From Actinomycetota bacterium (GTDB taxonomy: Bacteria; Actinomycetota; Acidimicrobiia; IMCC26256; PALSA-555), in NCBI GenBank assembly GCA_016870245.1, contig VGCA01000008.1, positions 1 through 35,658 on the forward strand: 35,658 nt of DNA. The letters are read 5' to 3'. Below, piece by piece: positions 1 to 8,544 of the stretch. Under the pieces are notes generated by a model. It saw nothing but the letters and a program-made list of their open reading frames with translations. It made no database searches and had not been told where the DNA came from. The translations under genes and the position numbers were made by a program. Each line of letters opens with the position of its first letter. Position 1 is the first letter of the stretch.

Positions 1-1258
1 CGGCGGCTTCGGCGGGCGGTGGCACAGGGTCCACCGGCCCGGACGGGGCGGGCACCGGCGGGAGCCGGACCGGCGGGGACGCCGACGCGCCCGCGGGAAC
101 GCCGCCCTCGAGCGCGCGCTCGAGTCGCTCGACCCGCTCGGCGAGCAGCACCATCGGCGGACCGGCGTCGCGACGCGCGAGGCGCACGAGCGCGACCTCG
201 AGCACGAGGCGGGGGTCGGCGGCGTCGATGCCGCGCATGTCGACGACGGCCTGCCCGAGCGTCTCGATCACGCGCACCAGGGCGCCGTTGCCGAGCGACT
301 CGCCCAACGCGCGCAGGCCGGCCAGCTCTTCTTCGCTCCCGTCGACCGAGACGCGCCCGCCCCCGGCGTGCAGCAGGAACGCGTCACGGGTCGCCCGCAG
401 GAGATCGTCGGCCACGCGCCGGGGCTCGTGCCCGGCGTCGAGCAGCGCGCCCAGCTCGACGAGCACGGTCGCGGCGTCGCCGTCGGCGATCGCCTGGAGG
501 ATCCGCGCGCGCAGGTCGAACGGCGACCCGCCGAACAGCGCGGCAACCTCGGCGGCTTCGAGGCGGCCGGTGGCGTGCGCGAGCGCCTGGTCGAGCAGCG
601 AGAGCGCGTCGCGTGCCGAGCCGTTCCCGGCCCGGGCGACGATCTCCAGCGCCGCGGCGTCGGCGTCGACCCCTTCCTGCGCGCAGATGTCAGCCAGGTG
701 CGCGGTGAGCTGCTCGGTGGAGAGCAGCGAGAACTCGAAGTGCTGCGTGCGCGAGCGGATGGTGGGGAGCACCGACTCGGGGTTGGTGGTCGCGAGCACG
801 AACACCACGTGGTCGGGTGGCTCCTCGAGGCTCTTCAGCAGCGCGTTGGACGCCGCGTCGGTGAGCATGTGGACCTCGTCGAGGATGTACACCTTCTTGC
901 CGCCGGTCGCGCTGCGGAAGGCGATGCGCTCGAGCAGCTCGCGGGTGTCGCCCACACCACGGTTCGACGCGGCGTCGAGCTCGAAGAGATCGATGAACGT
1001 GCCCTGGGCGACGGCCGCGCAGTGGTCGCAGACCCCGCACGGCTCGCCGTCGTCGCCGAGGTCGAGGCAGTTGAGCGCCTTGGCGAGGATGCGCGCGCTC
1101 GTGGTCTTGCCCGTGCCGCGCGGCCCGCTGAACAGGTAGGCGTGGCCCACGCGGCCGTCGCGCACGGCGTTGCGCAGCGCGGTGGTCACGTGCTCCTGGC
1201 CGACGAGCTCCGCGAACCGCTGGGGCCGGTACTTGCGGTAGAGCGACTGGTAGGCCAT
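1..1258 (-). CDS. dnaX: DNA polymerase III subunit gamma/tau, 3' end outside window
   Basis: Minus-strand reading from ATG at 1258: MAYQSLYRKYRPQRFAELVGQEHVTTALRNAVRDGRVGHAYLFSGPRGTGKT (Walker A), continuing to the window edge and becoming Pro/Ala-rich. Absent from the ORF track because it runs off the end. TACGAT lies 8 nt upstream of the ATG. Confidence 0.96.
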   Translation of the reverse strand, partial: MAYQSLYRKYRPQRFAELVGQEHVTTALRNAVRDGRVGHAYLFSGPRGTGKTTSARILAKALNCLDLGDDGEPCGVCDHCAAVAQGTFIDLFELDAASNRGVGDTRELLERIAFRSATGGKKVYILDEVHMLTDAASNALLKSLEEPPDHVVFVLATTNPESVLPTIRSRTQHFEFSLLSTEQLTAHLADICAQEGVDADAAALEIVARAGNGSARDALSLLDQALAHATGRLEAAEVAALFGGSPFDLRARILQAIADGDAATVLVELGALLDAGHEPRRVADDLLRATRDAFLLHAGGGRVSVDGSEEELAGLRALGESLGNGALVRVIETLGQAVVDMRGIDAADPRLVLEVALVRLARRDAGPPMVLLAERVERLERALEGGVPAGASASPPVRLPPVPAPSGPVDPVPPPAEAA

Positions 1259-1341
1259 CGATGCCGATCGTAGGCGCAGGGTGCGACGAGTCGCGAGAGC
1301 CGGCGCACGCGGCCGACCGCCGGCGGTGGCAGGCTGGACCC

Positions 1342-1848
1342 GTGCACCGCCTGCTGCTCCTCCGTCACGCGAAGTCGTCGTGGGCCGATCCGGGGGTTCG
1401 CGACCACGACCGGCCGCTCAACGACCGGGGTCGGGCCGCGGCGCCGCTCGTGGGCGGCTACCTCCGCGCCCACGACCTCGTGCCCGACCGGGTGCTGTGC
1501 TCCTCGGCCCGCCGCACCTGCGAGACGCTCGCTCGGCTCGACCTGCCCGACTCCGTCGACATCGAGGTGGAGCACGACCTCTACCTGGCGTACGCAGAGA
1601 CGGTGCTCGACCTCGTGCGCGAGACTGACGACGCGGTCACCACCCTGATGGTCGTCGGCCACAACCCCACGACCCACGACGTCGCCCTCGGCCTCGCGGG
1701 CGGCGGCGACCCGGACGCGCTGGCCCGCCTGGGCCAGAAGTACCCGACCGGCGCCCTCGCCGTCCTCGGGATCCCCGGCGCCTGGCGCGAACTCGCGGAG
1801 GGCACCGCGACGCTCGATCGCTTCGTCACGCCCCGCGAGCTGGCGTAG
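1342..1848 (+). CDS. SixA-like histidine phosphatase family protein
   Basis: GTG start inside track ORF 1261..1848; HRLLLLRHAKSSWADPGVRDHDRPLNDRG (RHG-type motif) and VVGHNPTTHD. Confidence 0.88.
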   Translation: MHRLLLLRHAKSSWADPGVRDHDRPLNDRGRAAAPLVGGYLRAHDLVPDRVLCSSARRTCETLARLDLPDSVDIEVEHDLYLAYAETVLDLVRETDDAVTTLMVVGHNPTTHDVALGLAGGGDPDALARLGQKYPTGALAVLGIPGAWRELAEGTATLDRFVTPRELA

Positions 1849-1915
1849 CGCCGATCGCGCGCATGGGGCGTACGCCTGCGCCTCGATCGCGGACGCCGGA
1901 TGGCACCCTGATGCG

Positions 1916-3604
1916 ATGACAAAACGCACCCACGACCGTCCCTGGCACCGCCCCGGAGCCGCGGCCTACGCGCGCGCACGTCGCCGCAACGCGTTGCACC
2001 CGCCCGTGACCGTGTACCCGATGCCCGACGACGTCACGAAGGACACCGACGTCGCGGTCGAGATGCCCGACGGCGTGACCCTGCGGCTGAACCTGTGGCG
2101 ACCGGCCGGCGACGGACCGTTCCCGGTGATCCTGTCGGCCCACCCCTACGGGAAGGACGCGGTCCCGACCAGGAAGCGTCGGGGCTGGAAGCTCAGCCCG
2201 CAGTTCCGGATCATGAACCAGCCGGAGCCGGTGCGGATCTCCGACCAGACGAGCTGGGAGGCGCCCGACCCGGTGTGGTGGGTCCAGCAGGGCTACGCGG
2301 TGATCAACCTCGACACCCGCGGTGGGGGTCACTCCGAGGGTCGCGGCAGCCTGCTCTCCGACCAGGAGGCCGACGACATCGCCGAGGTCATCGACTGGGC
2401 CGCGACCCAGCCGTGGTCGAACGGACGGGTCGGGATGCTCGGGGTGTCGTACCTCGCGCTCTCGCAGTACAAGGTCGCCGCCCTGAACCCCCCGGCGCTG
2501 AAGGCGATCTGCCCCTGGGAGGGGTTCACCGACGCGTACCGTGACTTCTTCACCCCGGGTGGCGTCGTCGAAGACGGCTTCGCCCGCATCTGGCTGTTCA
2601 TGACCAAGCGGGTTGCGCGCCTCGAGACCGATCTCGCGGCCGAGCGTCGGGAGCACCCTTTGCGCGACGGCTGGTGGGACGCCCTCACGCCCAACCTGTC
2701 ACGCATCCGCGTGCCGATGCTGGTCTGCACGAGCTTCTCCGACGCCAACCTGCACAGCGTCGGGTCGATGCGGGCGTTCCAGGAGTCGGGGTCGACCGAA
2801 CGCCACGCCTACGCGCACCGGGGGCCCAAGTGGGCCGTGTTCTACGGCGCCCCCGCCCGGGAAACGCAGCGCACGTTCTTCGACCGCCACCTCCGCGAGC
2901 GCGACGTGCCCGCGCTGCCACCACTGCGGCTCGAGGTCCGCGACCGGATCGACCACGTGGTCGAGGTGCGATACGAGCAGGAATGGCCCCTCGCCCGCAC
3001 CGACTGGTCTCTGTTGCACCTGGGCGACAGCGGGACGATGGGCCCGCGGCCGATAGCGGAGGGTGGCGTCACCTTCCGGCTCCGGCACGACGCCGTCGCC
3101 TTCGCGCATCGCTTCGAGGAGGACACCGAGCTCAGCGGACCCATGACGCTGCGCCTCCACGTGTCGGTCCGGGACGCACCCGACCCGCGGCTGTTCGTCG
3201 GCGTGGAGCAGTGGTCCGAAGGTGAGCCCGTCATGTTCAACGGCTCGTACGGCTACGGACGGGACTGCGTGGCCCAGGGCCGGCTGCGCCTCACCCTGCG
3301 CGCGCTCGACCCGGTCCGCAGCAAGCCCCACCAGCCCGAGCACACGTTCCGAACCGCGGAGCCGGTGCCCGACGACGAGCCGATGGAGGTCTGTATCCCG
3401 CTGAGCCCGGCAGCGACCCGGTTCCGGGCGGGCGACAGCCTGCGGCTCCTGATCGCGGGTCGGTACCTCGCGCCGCGCAACCCGCTCTTCGGCCACTTCC
3501 CGACGCACTACGAGCGGAGTCGGCGGGGCAGGGCCACCGTCCTCTGGGGCCCCGACCACCCGAGCGCGCTGGAGATCCCGGTGATCCCGCCGGCGACCGG
3601 CTAG
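1916..3604 (+). CDS. CocE/NonD family hydrolase (X-Pro dipeptidyl-peptidase S15-like)
   Basis: 562 aa; VEMPDGVTLRLNLWRPAGDGPFPVILSAHPYGKD, INLDTRGGGHSEG, GRVGMLGVSYLALSQY (nucleophile elbow GVSY). Confidence 0.9.
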   Translation: MTKRTHDRPWHRPGAAAYARARRRNALHPPVTVYPMPDDVTKDTDVAVEMPDGVTLRLNLWRPAGDGPFPVILSAHPYGKDAVPTRKRRGWKLSPQFRIMNQPEPVRISDQTSWEAPDPVWWVQQGYAVINLDTRGGGHSEGRGSLLSDQEADDIAEVIDWAATQPWSNGRVGMLGVSYLALSQYKVAALNPPALKAICPWEGFTDAYRDFFTPGGVVEDGFARIWLFMTKRVARLETDLAAERREHPLRDGWWDALTPNLSRIRVPMLVCTSFSDANLHSVGSMRAFQESGSTERHAYAHRGPKWAVFYGAPARETQRTFFDRHLRERDVPALPPLRLEVRDRIDHVVEVRYEQEWPLARTDWSLLHLGDSGTMGPRPIAEGGVTFRLRHDAVAFAHRFEEDTELSGPMTLRLHVSVRDAPDPRLFVGVEQWSEGEPVMFNGSYGYGRDCVAQGRLRLTLRALDPVRSKPHQPEHTFRTAEPVPDDEPMEVCIPLSPAATRFRAGDSLRLLIAGRYLAPRNPLFGHFPTHYERSRRGRATVLWGPDHPSALEIPVIPPATG

Positions 3605-3618
3605 CCGCACCGCCCCCC

Positions 3619-3638
3619 GACCCCGATCACCGGGGGTC
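3619..3638. terminator. GC-rich hairpin between convergent CocE gene and SRP RNA; possible terminator
   Basis: GACCCC gatcaccg GGGGTC inverted repeat 15 nt after the stop at 3604; no T-tract. Confidence 0.35.
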
Positions 3639-3716
3639 GCCGGGGCGCGAAGTGCGGACCGTGCACCCGTCGTCGACCCGGCCGCCACCACACCGGTTCC
3701 CGGACTCCGGCTCGGA

Positions 3717-3829
3717 CCAGGCGAACCTGCGGCACACGGGGGGATCCGCGGAGAGCTGCTTCCTTCCGGACCTGACTCGGTTGGCGGGACCCCGTTGCGC
3801 AGGACCCGATCTTCGGCACCTTCGCCTGG
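3717..3829 (-). ncRNA. ffs: Signal recognition particle RNA, small bacterial type (4.5S-like)
   Basis: Minus strand has the conserved domain IV core GTCAGGTCCGGAAGGAAGCAGC; ends pair as CCAGGCGAA / TTCGCCTGG. Confidence 0.93.
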
Positions 3830-4012
3830 GTCGTGCGTGGCGCGGTCCGAACCTCGGACGGGAGTTCAGCCCCCCATACGTGGATTTGGGGTACAGGGCA
3901 CCACGAGCTCCCCGCCTAGCACGGTCCGCGGGGCGAGCCTACCCGTCGTCGTGCGATCCCACTCCGGCGTGGGCCGGACCGCTCGGCCCCGGTCCGCGCG
4001 CCCGACGACCGG

Positions 4013-4018
4013 TACGAT
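4013..4018 (+). promoter_or_regulatory. -10 element for tRNA-Ser(GGA)
   Basis: TACGAT 11 nt upstream of the tRNA 5' end. Confidence 0.45.
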
Positions 4019-4029
4019 CCTCGCTCCCG

Positions 4030-4117
4030 GGAGGGATGCGAGAGCGGCCGAATCGGCACGCTTGGAAAGCGTGTGTGGGGCAACTCACCGTGGGTTCGAA
4101 TCCCACTCCCTCCGCCA
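4030..4117 (+). tRNA. tRNA-Ser(GGA), CCA encoded
   Basis: Acceptor GGAGGGA/TCCCTCC, anticodon loop TTGGAAA between CACGC and GCGTG, long variable arm, GTGGGTTCGAATCCCAC T-arm, encoded CCA at 4115-4117. Confidence 0.95.
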
Positions 4118-4181
4118 TCCCACGGCGTTCGGGCGGTCGTCGGCGCCGGGCCCCGCCGATCGCCCGGACCGTGGGCGGGCG

Positions 4182-5192
4182 TCAACCCGTGAAGGTGGGC
4201 TCGAGCTCCACGACCGCCGGCGCCCAGTTGACCACCAGCGGGATGACCGCCGGGTCGAGGCCCTCGGCGAGGGCGCCGGTGAGGCCGGCGTCGTACAACC
4301 CGGTCACCGCGAGGGCCGGGTCGAGCGACTCGTCGGTCGTCGCGGAGTTGAAGAAGGCGAGGTACCGGGTCTGCCCGGCGGGCACCGTGACGGAGAAGTG
4401 GGCCGCCGAGGTCTGCGCGGCCTCGCTGTACACGGCGGCCGTGCCGGCCCCGCCCGAAGACCCGCCCGCGGTGGTGTCGTCCTTGGCCAGGGCCTCGATG
4501 AGGTCCCAGCGCTCGCCGCACAGGTCGAGCAGCGAGATCGGGGTGGCGATCGCACCGGGGCCGTAGAGCGCGGTGGTGATCACCGGGTCGCCGAACGAGG
4601 GCTCCTCGTCCTCGGTCGTGACCGCCCAGCGGTCGGCGGCCGTCCAGTCGTCGTCGCCGCTGCTGGTCGTCTGCACCCAGGTGTTGCCGTCGGAGCCGAG
4701 ATCCTGCTCGAAGGTGACCGTCTGCGTGAGCGCGGCGTCGGTGGGGTTCGTCAGCTCCACGAGCGTGCGGAGCACCGGCTGGCTCTGCAGTGCGGTGTGC
4801 CGGATGCGCACGTCGAGGCCGCCCATGTTCACCACGTCGGTGGTGATGGTGTTGTCGGCGACGTCGACGGTGTCATCGGGGTTCAGGAAGTACTCGCCGT
4901 TCACCGTGACGAGGGCGTAGGTGTCGAAGCCATCGGTCTGGTCGGAGGAGTTGCCCTCGTCGGGCCCGTAGCCGGACAGAACTTCGCCCGTCGCGATCGC
5001 GTGGTCGAGCGACGTGCACCCGTAGACCGCGTCGTCGGGCACGATCCAGTTGTCGAAGTCCAGCCACACGACGTCGGGACCCGTGAGGTCCTGGGGGAGC
5101 GTCTCGGTCGCCGCACCGAGGGGCGACGCACCCAGACCCACCATGAGCAGCGCGGCCGCAGCCACGGTTCCGAACCTGCCAGATCCCCGCAC
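4182..5192 (-). CDS. Secreted protein of unknown function
   Basis: GTG start at 5192 preceded by AGGAGG; signal-peptide-like VRGSGRFGTVAAAALLMVGLGASPLGAATE; about 336 aa acidic mature protein. Confidence 0.82.
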   Translation of the reverse strand: MRGSGRFGTVAAAALLMVGLGASPLGAATETLPQDLTGPDVVWLDFDNWIVPDDAVYGCTSLDHAIATGEVLSGYGPDEGNSSDQTDGFDTYALVTVNGEYFLNPDDTVDVADNTITTDVVNMGGLDVRIRHTALQSQPVLRTLVELTNPTDAALTQTVTFEQDLGSDGNTWVQTTSSGDDDWTAADRWAVTTEDEEPSFGDPVITTALYGPGAIATPISLLDLCGERWDLIEALAKDDTTAGGSSGGAGTAAVYSEAAQTSAAHFSVTVPAGQTRYLAFFNSATTDESLDPALAVTGLYDAGLTGALAEGLDPAVIPLVVNWAPAVVELEPTFTG

Positions 5193-5226
5193 CGGGTCCT
5201 CCTGCCGAGCGACTGCCGAGACGAAC

Positions 5227-5232
5227 AGTATA
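5227..5232 (-). promoter_or_regulatory. -10 element for the secreted protein gene
   Basis: TATACT on the minus strand about 35 nt upstream of GTG 5192. Confidence 0.5.
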
Positions 5233-5274
5233 GGCGGGCCCCGGCGCGGGCCCCCGGATCGGCCCCCGCGGCGG

Positions 5275-6099
5275 TCAGGCGGGCTGGAACGTGACGGCGA
5301 TGCCGCCGTCCTCCCGGAGGAGCGTGAGGTTGCCACCGTCGAGGCTGAACGTGCGGGCGAGCTCGAGCGCGGCGAGGTACTCGCGCTCCTGCTGGTCGAC
5401 CGCGGGGTCGGCGCAGGCCCGCAGGGTCGACGCGAGCGGACCGATCGTGATCTTGGTGTCGTCGACCTCGTAGGGCCCGGAGTACTGGTTGCACCCGGAG
5501 TTCCCCGAGATCTGGCCGGCGTCGAACGCGGCCGTGAGCTCCGAGCCCACGACGGGCGACACCACCGCGCCCGGCCGGAAGTAGTTGATGACCACCCAGT
5601 CGCCGGCCACCGCCTGCTCGGGGTCGAGCGCGTCGTACACCAGCGGGCCTTCGCCCGAGGTCTCGATGGTGAGCACCGAGCCGTCGATGGAGAAGGACCT
5701 CGCCTTGGGGAGCCGGGCGAGGTACGCAGTCTCCACCCGCATCACCGGCGCGGCGCAGGCCATTCGGGTGGCGACGATGGAGTCGTCGACGGTCATCTTC
5801 GACCCCGAGATCGAGTAGCTGCCGCCGTACTGGTTGCAGCCGCCGTTCCCCGAGACGCGGCCGTCGGACGAGAACTGGGCAGTCACCACCGCCGACGGCA
5901 CCACCACGGTGAGCTTCGTGGCCTGCTGGTCGAGGATCCACTGCGTGCCCTCGAGCGGCTGGTCGGCCGAGCCGCCCCCGCCCGACGACGCGCCACCCCC
6001 GGAGCGGCCGGAGCCGCCGTCGTCGTCACCGCCGCACGCGGCGAGCACCGAGCCCGCGAGCACGACGACCACCACCAGGACCCAGGTTCGGCGCAGCAC
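5275..6099 (-). CDS. Lipoprotein with two META (HslJ-like) domains
   Basis: Lipobox VLAGSVLAACGG; two repeats: GTQWILD...VSGNGGCNQYGGSY and GDWVVINY...ISGNSGCNQYSGPY. Confidence 0.88.
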   Translation of the reverse strand: MLRRTWVLVVVVVLAGSVLAACGGDDDGGSGRSGGGASSGGGGSADQPLEGTQWILDQQATKLTVVVPSAVVTAQFSSDGRVSGNGGCNQYGGSYSISGSKMTVDDSIVATRMACAAPVMRVETAYLARLPKARSFSIDGSVLTIETSGEGPLVYDALDPEQAVAGDWVVINYFRPGAVVSPVVGSELTAAFDAGQISGNSGCNQYSGPYEVDDTKITIGPLASTLRACADPAVDQQEREYLAALELARTFSLDGGNLTLLREDGGIAVTFQPA

Positions 6100-6122
6100 G
6101 GGGCCATGTAAGCATGGGGGCC

Positions 6123-7349
6123 ATGGCGCTGCCGGTCACCGAGTCGCTCGTCGCCGAGGCCGCGGCGCGGATCCGGGGACACGTGGTGGCCACGCCGTGC
6201 ACGGAGTCGCGCACGCTCTCCGCGATCACCGGGGCCCGGGTGTTCCTGAAGTGGGAGAGCCTCCAGTTCACCGGCTCGTTCAAGGACCGGGGCGCCGCCA
6301 ACCGCCTGCTCACCCTGACCCCCGACGAGCGGCGCCGGGGCGTGGTCGCGATGTCGGCCGGCAACCACGCCCAGGGGGTGGCCCACGTGGCCGCCGCGCT
6401 CGGCGTGCCCGCCACGATCGTGATGCCCGAGACCACGCCGTTCGTGAAGGTGGCCCGCACCCGCGCCCTCGGCGCCCGGGTGGAGACCGCGGGAGCCACC
6501 GTGGCCGACGCCGCGACCGTGGCGCGGCGCATCGCCGACGAGGAGGGGCTCGTCCTCGTGCACCCCTACGACGACCCGCTGGTGATCGCGGGTCAGGGCA
6601 CCGTGGGCCCCGAGATCCTCGACGCCGTGCCCGACGCCGACGCGATCGTCGCGCCCGTCGGAGGCGGCGGACTCCTCGCCGGCATCGCGGCGGCGGTCCG
6701 CCCGAGCCGGCCCCGGATCGACCTCGTGGGCGTGCAGACGGTCGCCTATCCCGAGGCCGCCCGCCGCTTCCACCCCGACCTCCCCGGGCCGCCCGGCGCC
6801 GGACGGCCGCCCACCGTGGCCGACGGCATCGCGGTGCCGCAGCCGGGCGTGCTCACCGGCGAGGTGATCGCCGCGCTGGTCGACGACGTCACCACCGTGA
6901 GCGAGGCGGCCATCGAGGACGCCATCACTCGCCTGCTCGAGATCGAGAAGGCGCTGGTGGAGGGGGCGGGCGCGGCGCCGCTCGCGCTGCTCCTCGAGCA
7001 GCCCGACCGGTTCGCCGACCGCACCGTGGTGCTGGTGTGCAGCGGCGGCAACATCGACCCCCGGCTCCTCTCCACCGTGCTGCTGCGCGGGCTCGGCCGC
7101 CAGGGTCGGCTCACCCGACTGCTCGTGGAGATCGACGACGCGCCCGGCCGCCTCGCGGCGGTGGCCACGGTGCTCGGCGAGGCCGGCGCCAACATCGTGG
7201 AGGTCGACCACCGTCGCCTCGCCCCCGGCGTGTCGGCCCGCCGCACGCTCATCGCCCTGCTGGTGGAGACCCTCGACGACGACCACACCGACCGCGTGGC
7301 CGACGCGTTGGCGGCCCGCGGTTTCCCGGCGCGGCGCGAGCCGTTGTAG
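6123..7349 (+). CDS. ilvA: Threonine dehydratase (threonine ammonia-lyase) with C-terminal ACT domain
   Basis: FLKWESLQFTGSFKDRGAANRLL (PLP Lys), SAGNHAQGVAH, PVGGGGLLAG, C-terminal LLVEIDDAPGRLAAVATVLGEAGANIVEVDHRR. Start could also be ATG 6114. Confidence 0.92.
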   Translation: MALPVTESLVAEAAARIRGHVVATPCTESRTLSAITGARVFLKWESLQFTGSFKDRGAANRLLTLTPDERRRGVVAMSAGNHAQGVAHVAAALGVPATIVMPETTPFVKVARTRALGARVETAGATVADAATVARRIADEEGLVLVHPYDDPLVIAGQGTVGPEILDAVPDADAIVAPVGGGGLLAGIAAAVRPSRPRIDLVGVQTVAYPEAARRFHPDLPGPPGAGRPPTVADGIAVPQPGVLTGEVIAALVDDVTTVSEAAIEDAITRLLEIEKALVEGAGAAPLALLLEQPDRFADRTVVLVCSGGNIDPRLLSTVLLRGLGRQGRLTRLLVEIDDAPGRLAAVATVLGEAGANIVEVDHRRLAPGVSARRTLIALLVETLDDDHTDRVADALAARGFPARREPL

Positions 7350-7358
7350 ACAAGCGCC

Positions 7359-8495
7359 GTGCAGTTCTCGATGATCTTCGAGGCGCAGCTCGCGCAGCCC
7401 ACGCGCGAGCGGGAACAGCAGGTGCTGCGCGACTGCGTCGATCAGGCCGTCTACGCCGAGCACATGGGCTTCGACCGGGTGTGGGCCGTGGAGCACCACG
7501 CGCTCGAGTGGTACGCGCACATGAGCGCGCCCGAGGTCTTCCTCACGTGGGTGGCCGCGAAGACCGAGCGCATCCGCGTGGGCCACGGCGTGGTGTGCAT
7601 GCCGTTCGCGTACAACCACCCGGTCCGGGCGGCCGAGCGGGCCGCCATGCTCGACGTGCTGTCGAACGGCCGCGTCGACCTCGGAGCAGGGCGCGGCGCC
7701 ACGCTCATGGAGATGTCGACCATGGGCGTCGACCCCTCCCGCACCTACGCGGAGGTGGAGGAGGCGCTGCGCATGATCGGCTCGATGTGGCGCGGCCCGG
7801 AGGGCGACGACTTCGAGTGGCACGGCGAGCTGCTGCAGATCAGCCCGCCCCGCACGATCCTCCCCCGGCCCGTACAGATGCCCCACCCGCCGCTGTTCCT
7901 CGCGTGCACGAAGCAGGACACGGTGAAGCTCGCAGCCGACTACGGCGTGGGCGCGCTCGTGCTCGGCTTCGCCGGCCCCGACCAGGTGCGGGCCCTGCGC
8001 GACCTCTACGACGCCGGCATCACCGCCCGCAGCGGCAAGCGCTTCGTGTCGTCGCGCACCAACGACCACTTCGCCGCGCTGTGCCCCACGATCGTGTTGG
8101 ACGACCGCGACGAGGCCCGCCAGGTGGGCGCCCGGGGCCAGCGGTTCTTCGCCCAGGCCATCGCGCATTGGTACGGCGGCGGCCCGCCCCCCGACGAGGA
8201 CGACGGCACCGGGGTCGACGAGGTGGCCGCGATCGCCGCGGCCGAGGCGCGCATGGTGGCCTACCTGCACGAGGCCGCAGTCCCGGTGGCGCCCACGAGC
8301 ACCGAGGCCTTCCACGTCGACCACGGCTACGGCGACCACCGCGACGCGATCGCCTACGTGGAGCGCCTCGCCGACGCGGGCGCCGACGAGGTGATGTGCC
8401 TGATCCAGATGGGCACCGTGCCCCAGGCCGTGTGCCTCGAGACCATCCGCCAGTGGGGCGAGCACGTGATCCCCCACTTCCGATCCCGGGCCTGA
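7359..8495 (+). CDS. LLM class flavin/F420-dependent oxidoreductase
   Basis: Luciferase-like MQFSMIFEAQ...YAEHMGFDRVWAVEHHALEWYAHMSAPEVFLTWVAAKTERIRVGHGV. Confidence 0.9.
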   Translation: MQFSMIFEAQLAQPTREREQQVLRDCVDQAVYAEHMGFDRVWAVEHHALEWYAHMSAPEVFLTWVAAKTERIRVGHGVVCMPFAYNHPVRAAERAAMLDVLSNGRVDLGAGRGATLMEMSTMGVDPSRTYAEVEEALRMIGSMWRGPEGDDFEWHGELLQISPPRTILPRPVQMPHPPLFLACTKQDTVKLAADYGVGALVLGFAGPDQVRALRDLYDAGITARSGKRFVSSRTNDHFAALCPTIVLDDRDEARQVGARGQRFFAQAIAHWYGGGPPPDEDDGTGVDEVAAIAAAEARMVAYLHEAAVPVAPTSTEAFHVDHGYGDHRDAIAYVERLADAGADEVMCLIQMGTVPQAVCLETIRQWGEHVIPHFRSRA

Positions 8496-8499
8496 ACCG

Positions 8500-8534
8500 C
8501 CCACACCACCCGCCCACACCACCCGCCCACACCC
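8500..8534 (+). repeat. 13-bp tandem repeat, about 2.7 copies
   Basis: CCCACACCACCCG | CCCACACCACCCG | CCCACACCC, directly followed by AGGAG and the next start codon. Confidence 0.9.
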
Positions 8535-8544
8535 AGGAGCCCCC

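Noticed and set aside
1-1258. Programmed frameshift in dnaX
   Set aside because: No A/T-rich slippery sequence is visible in the portion present; the 3' end is outside the window.
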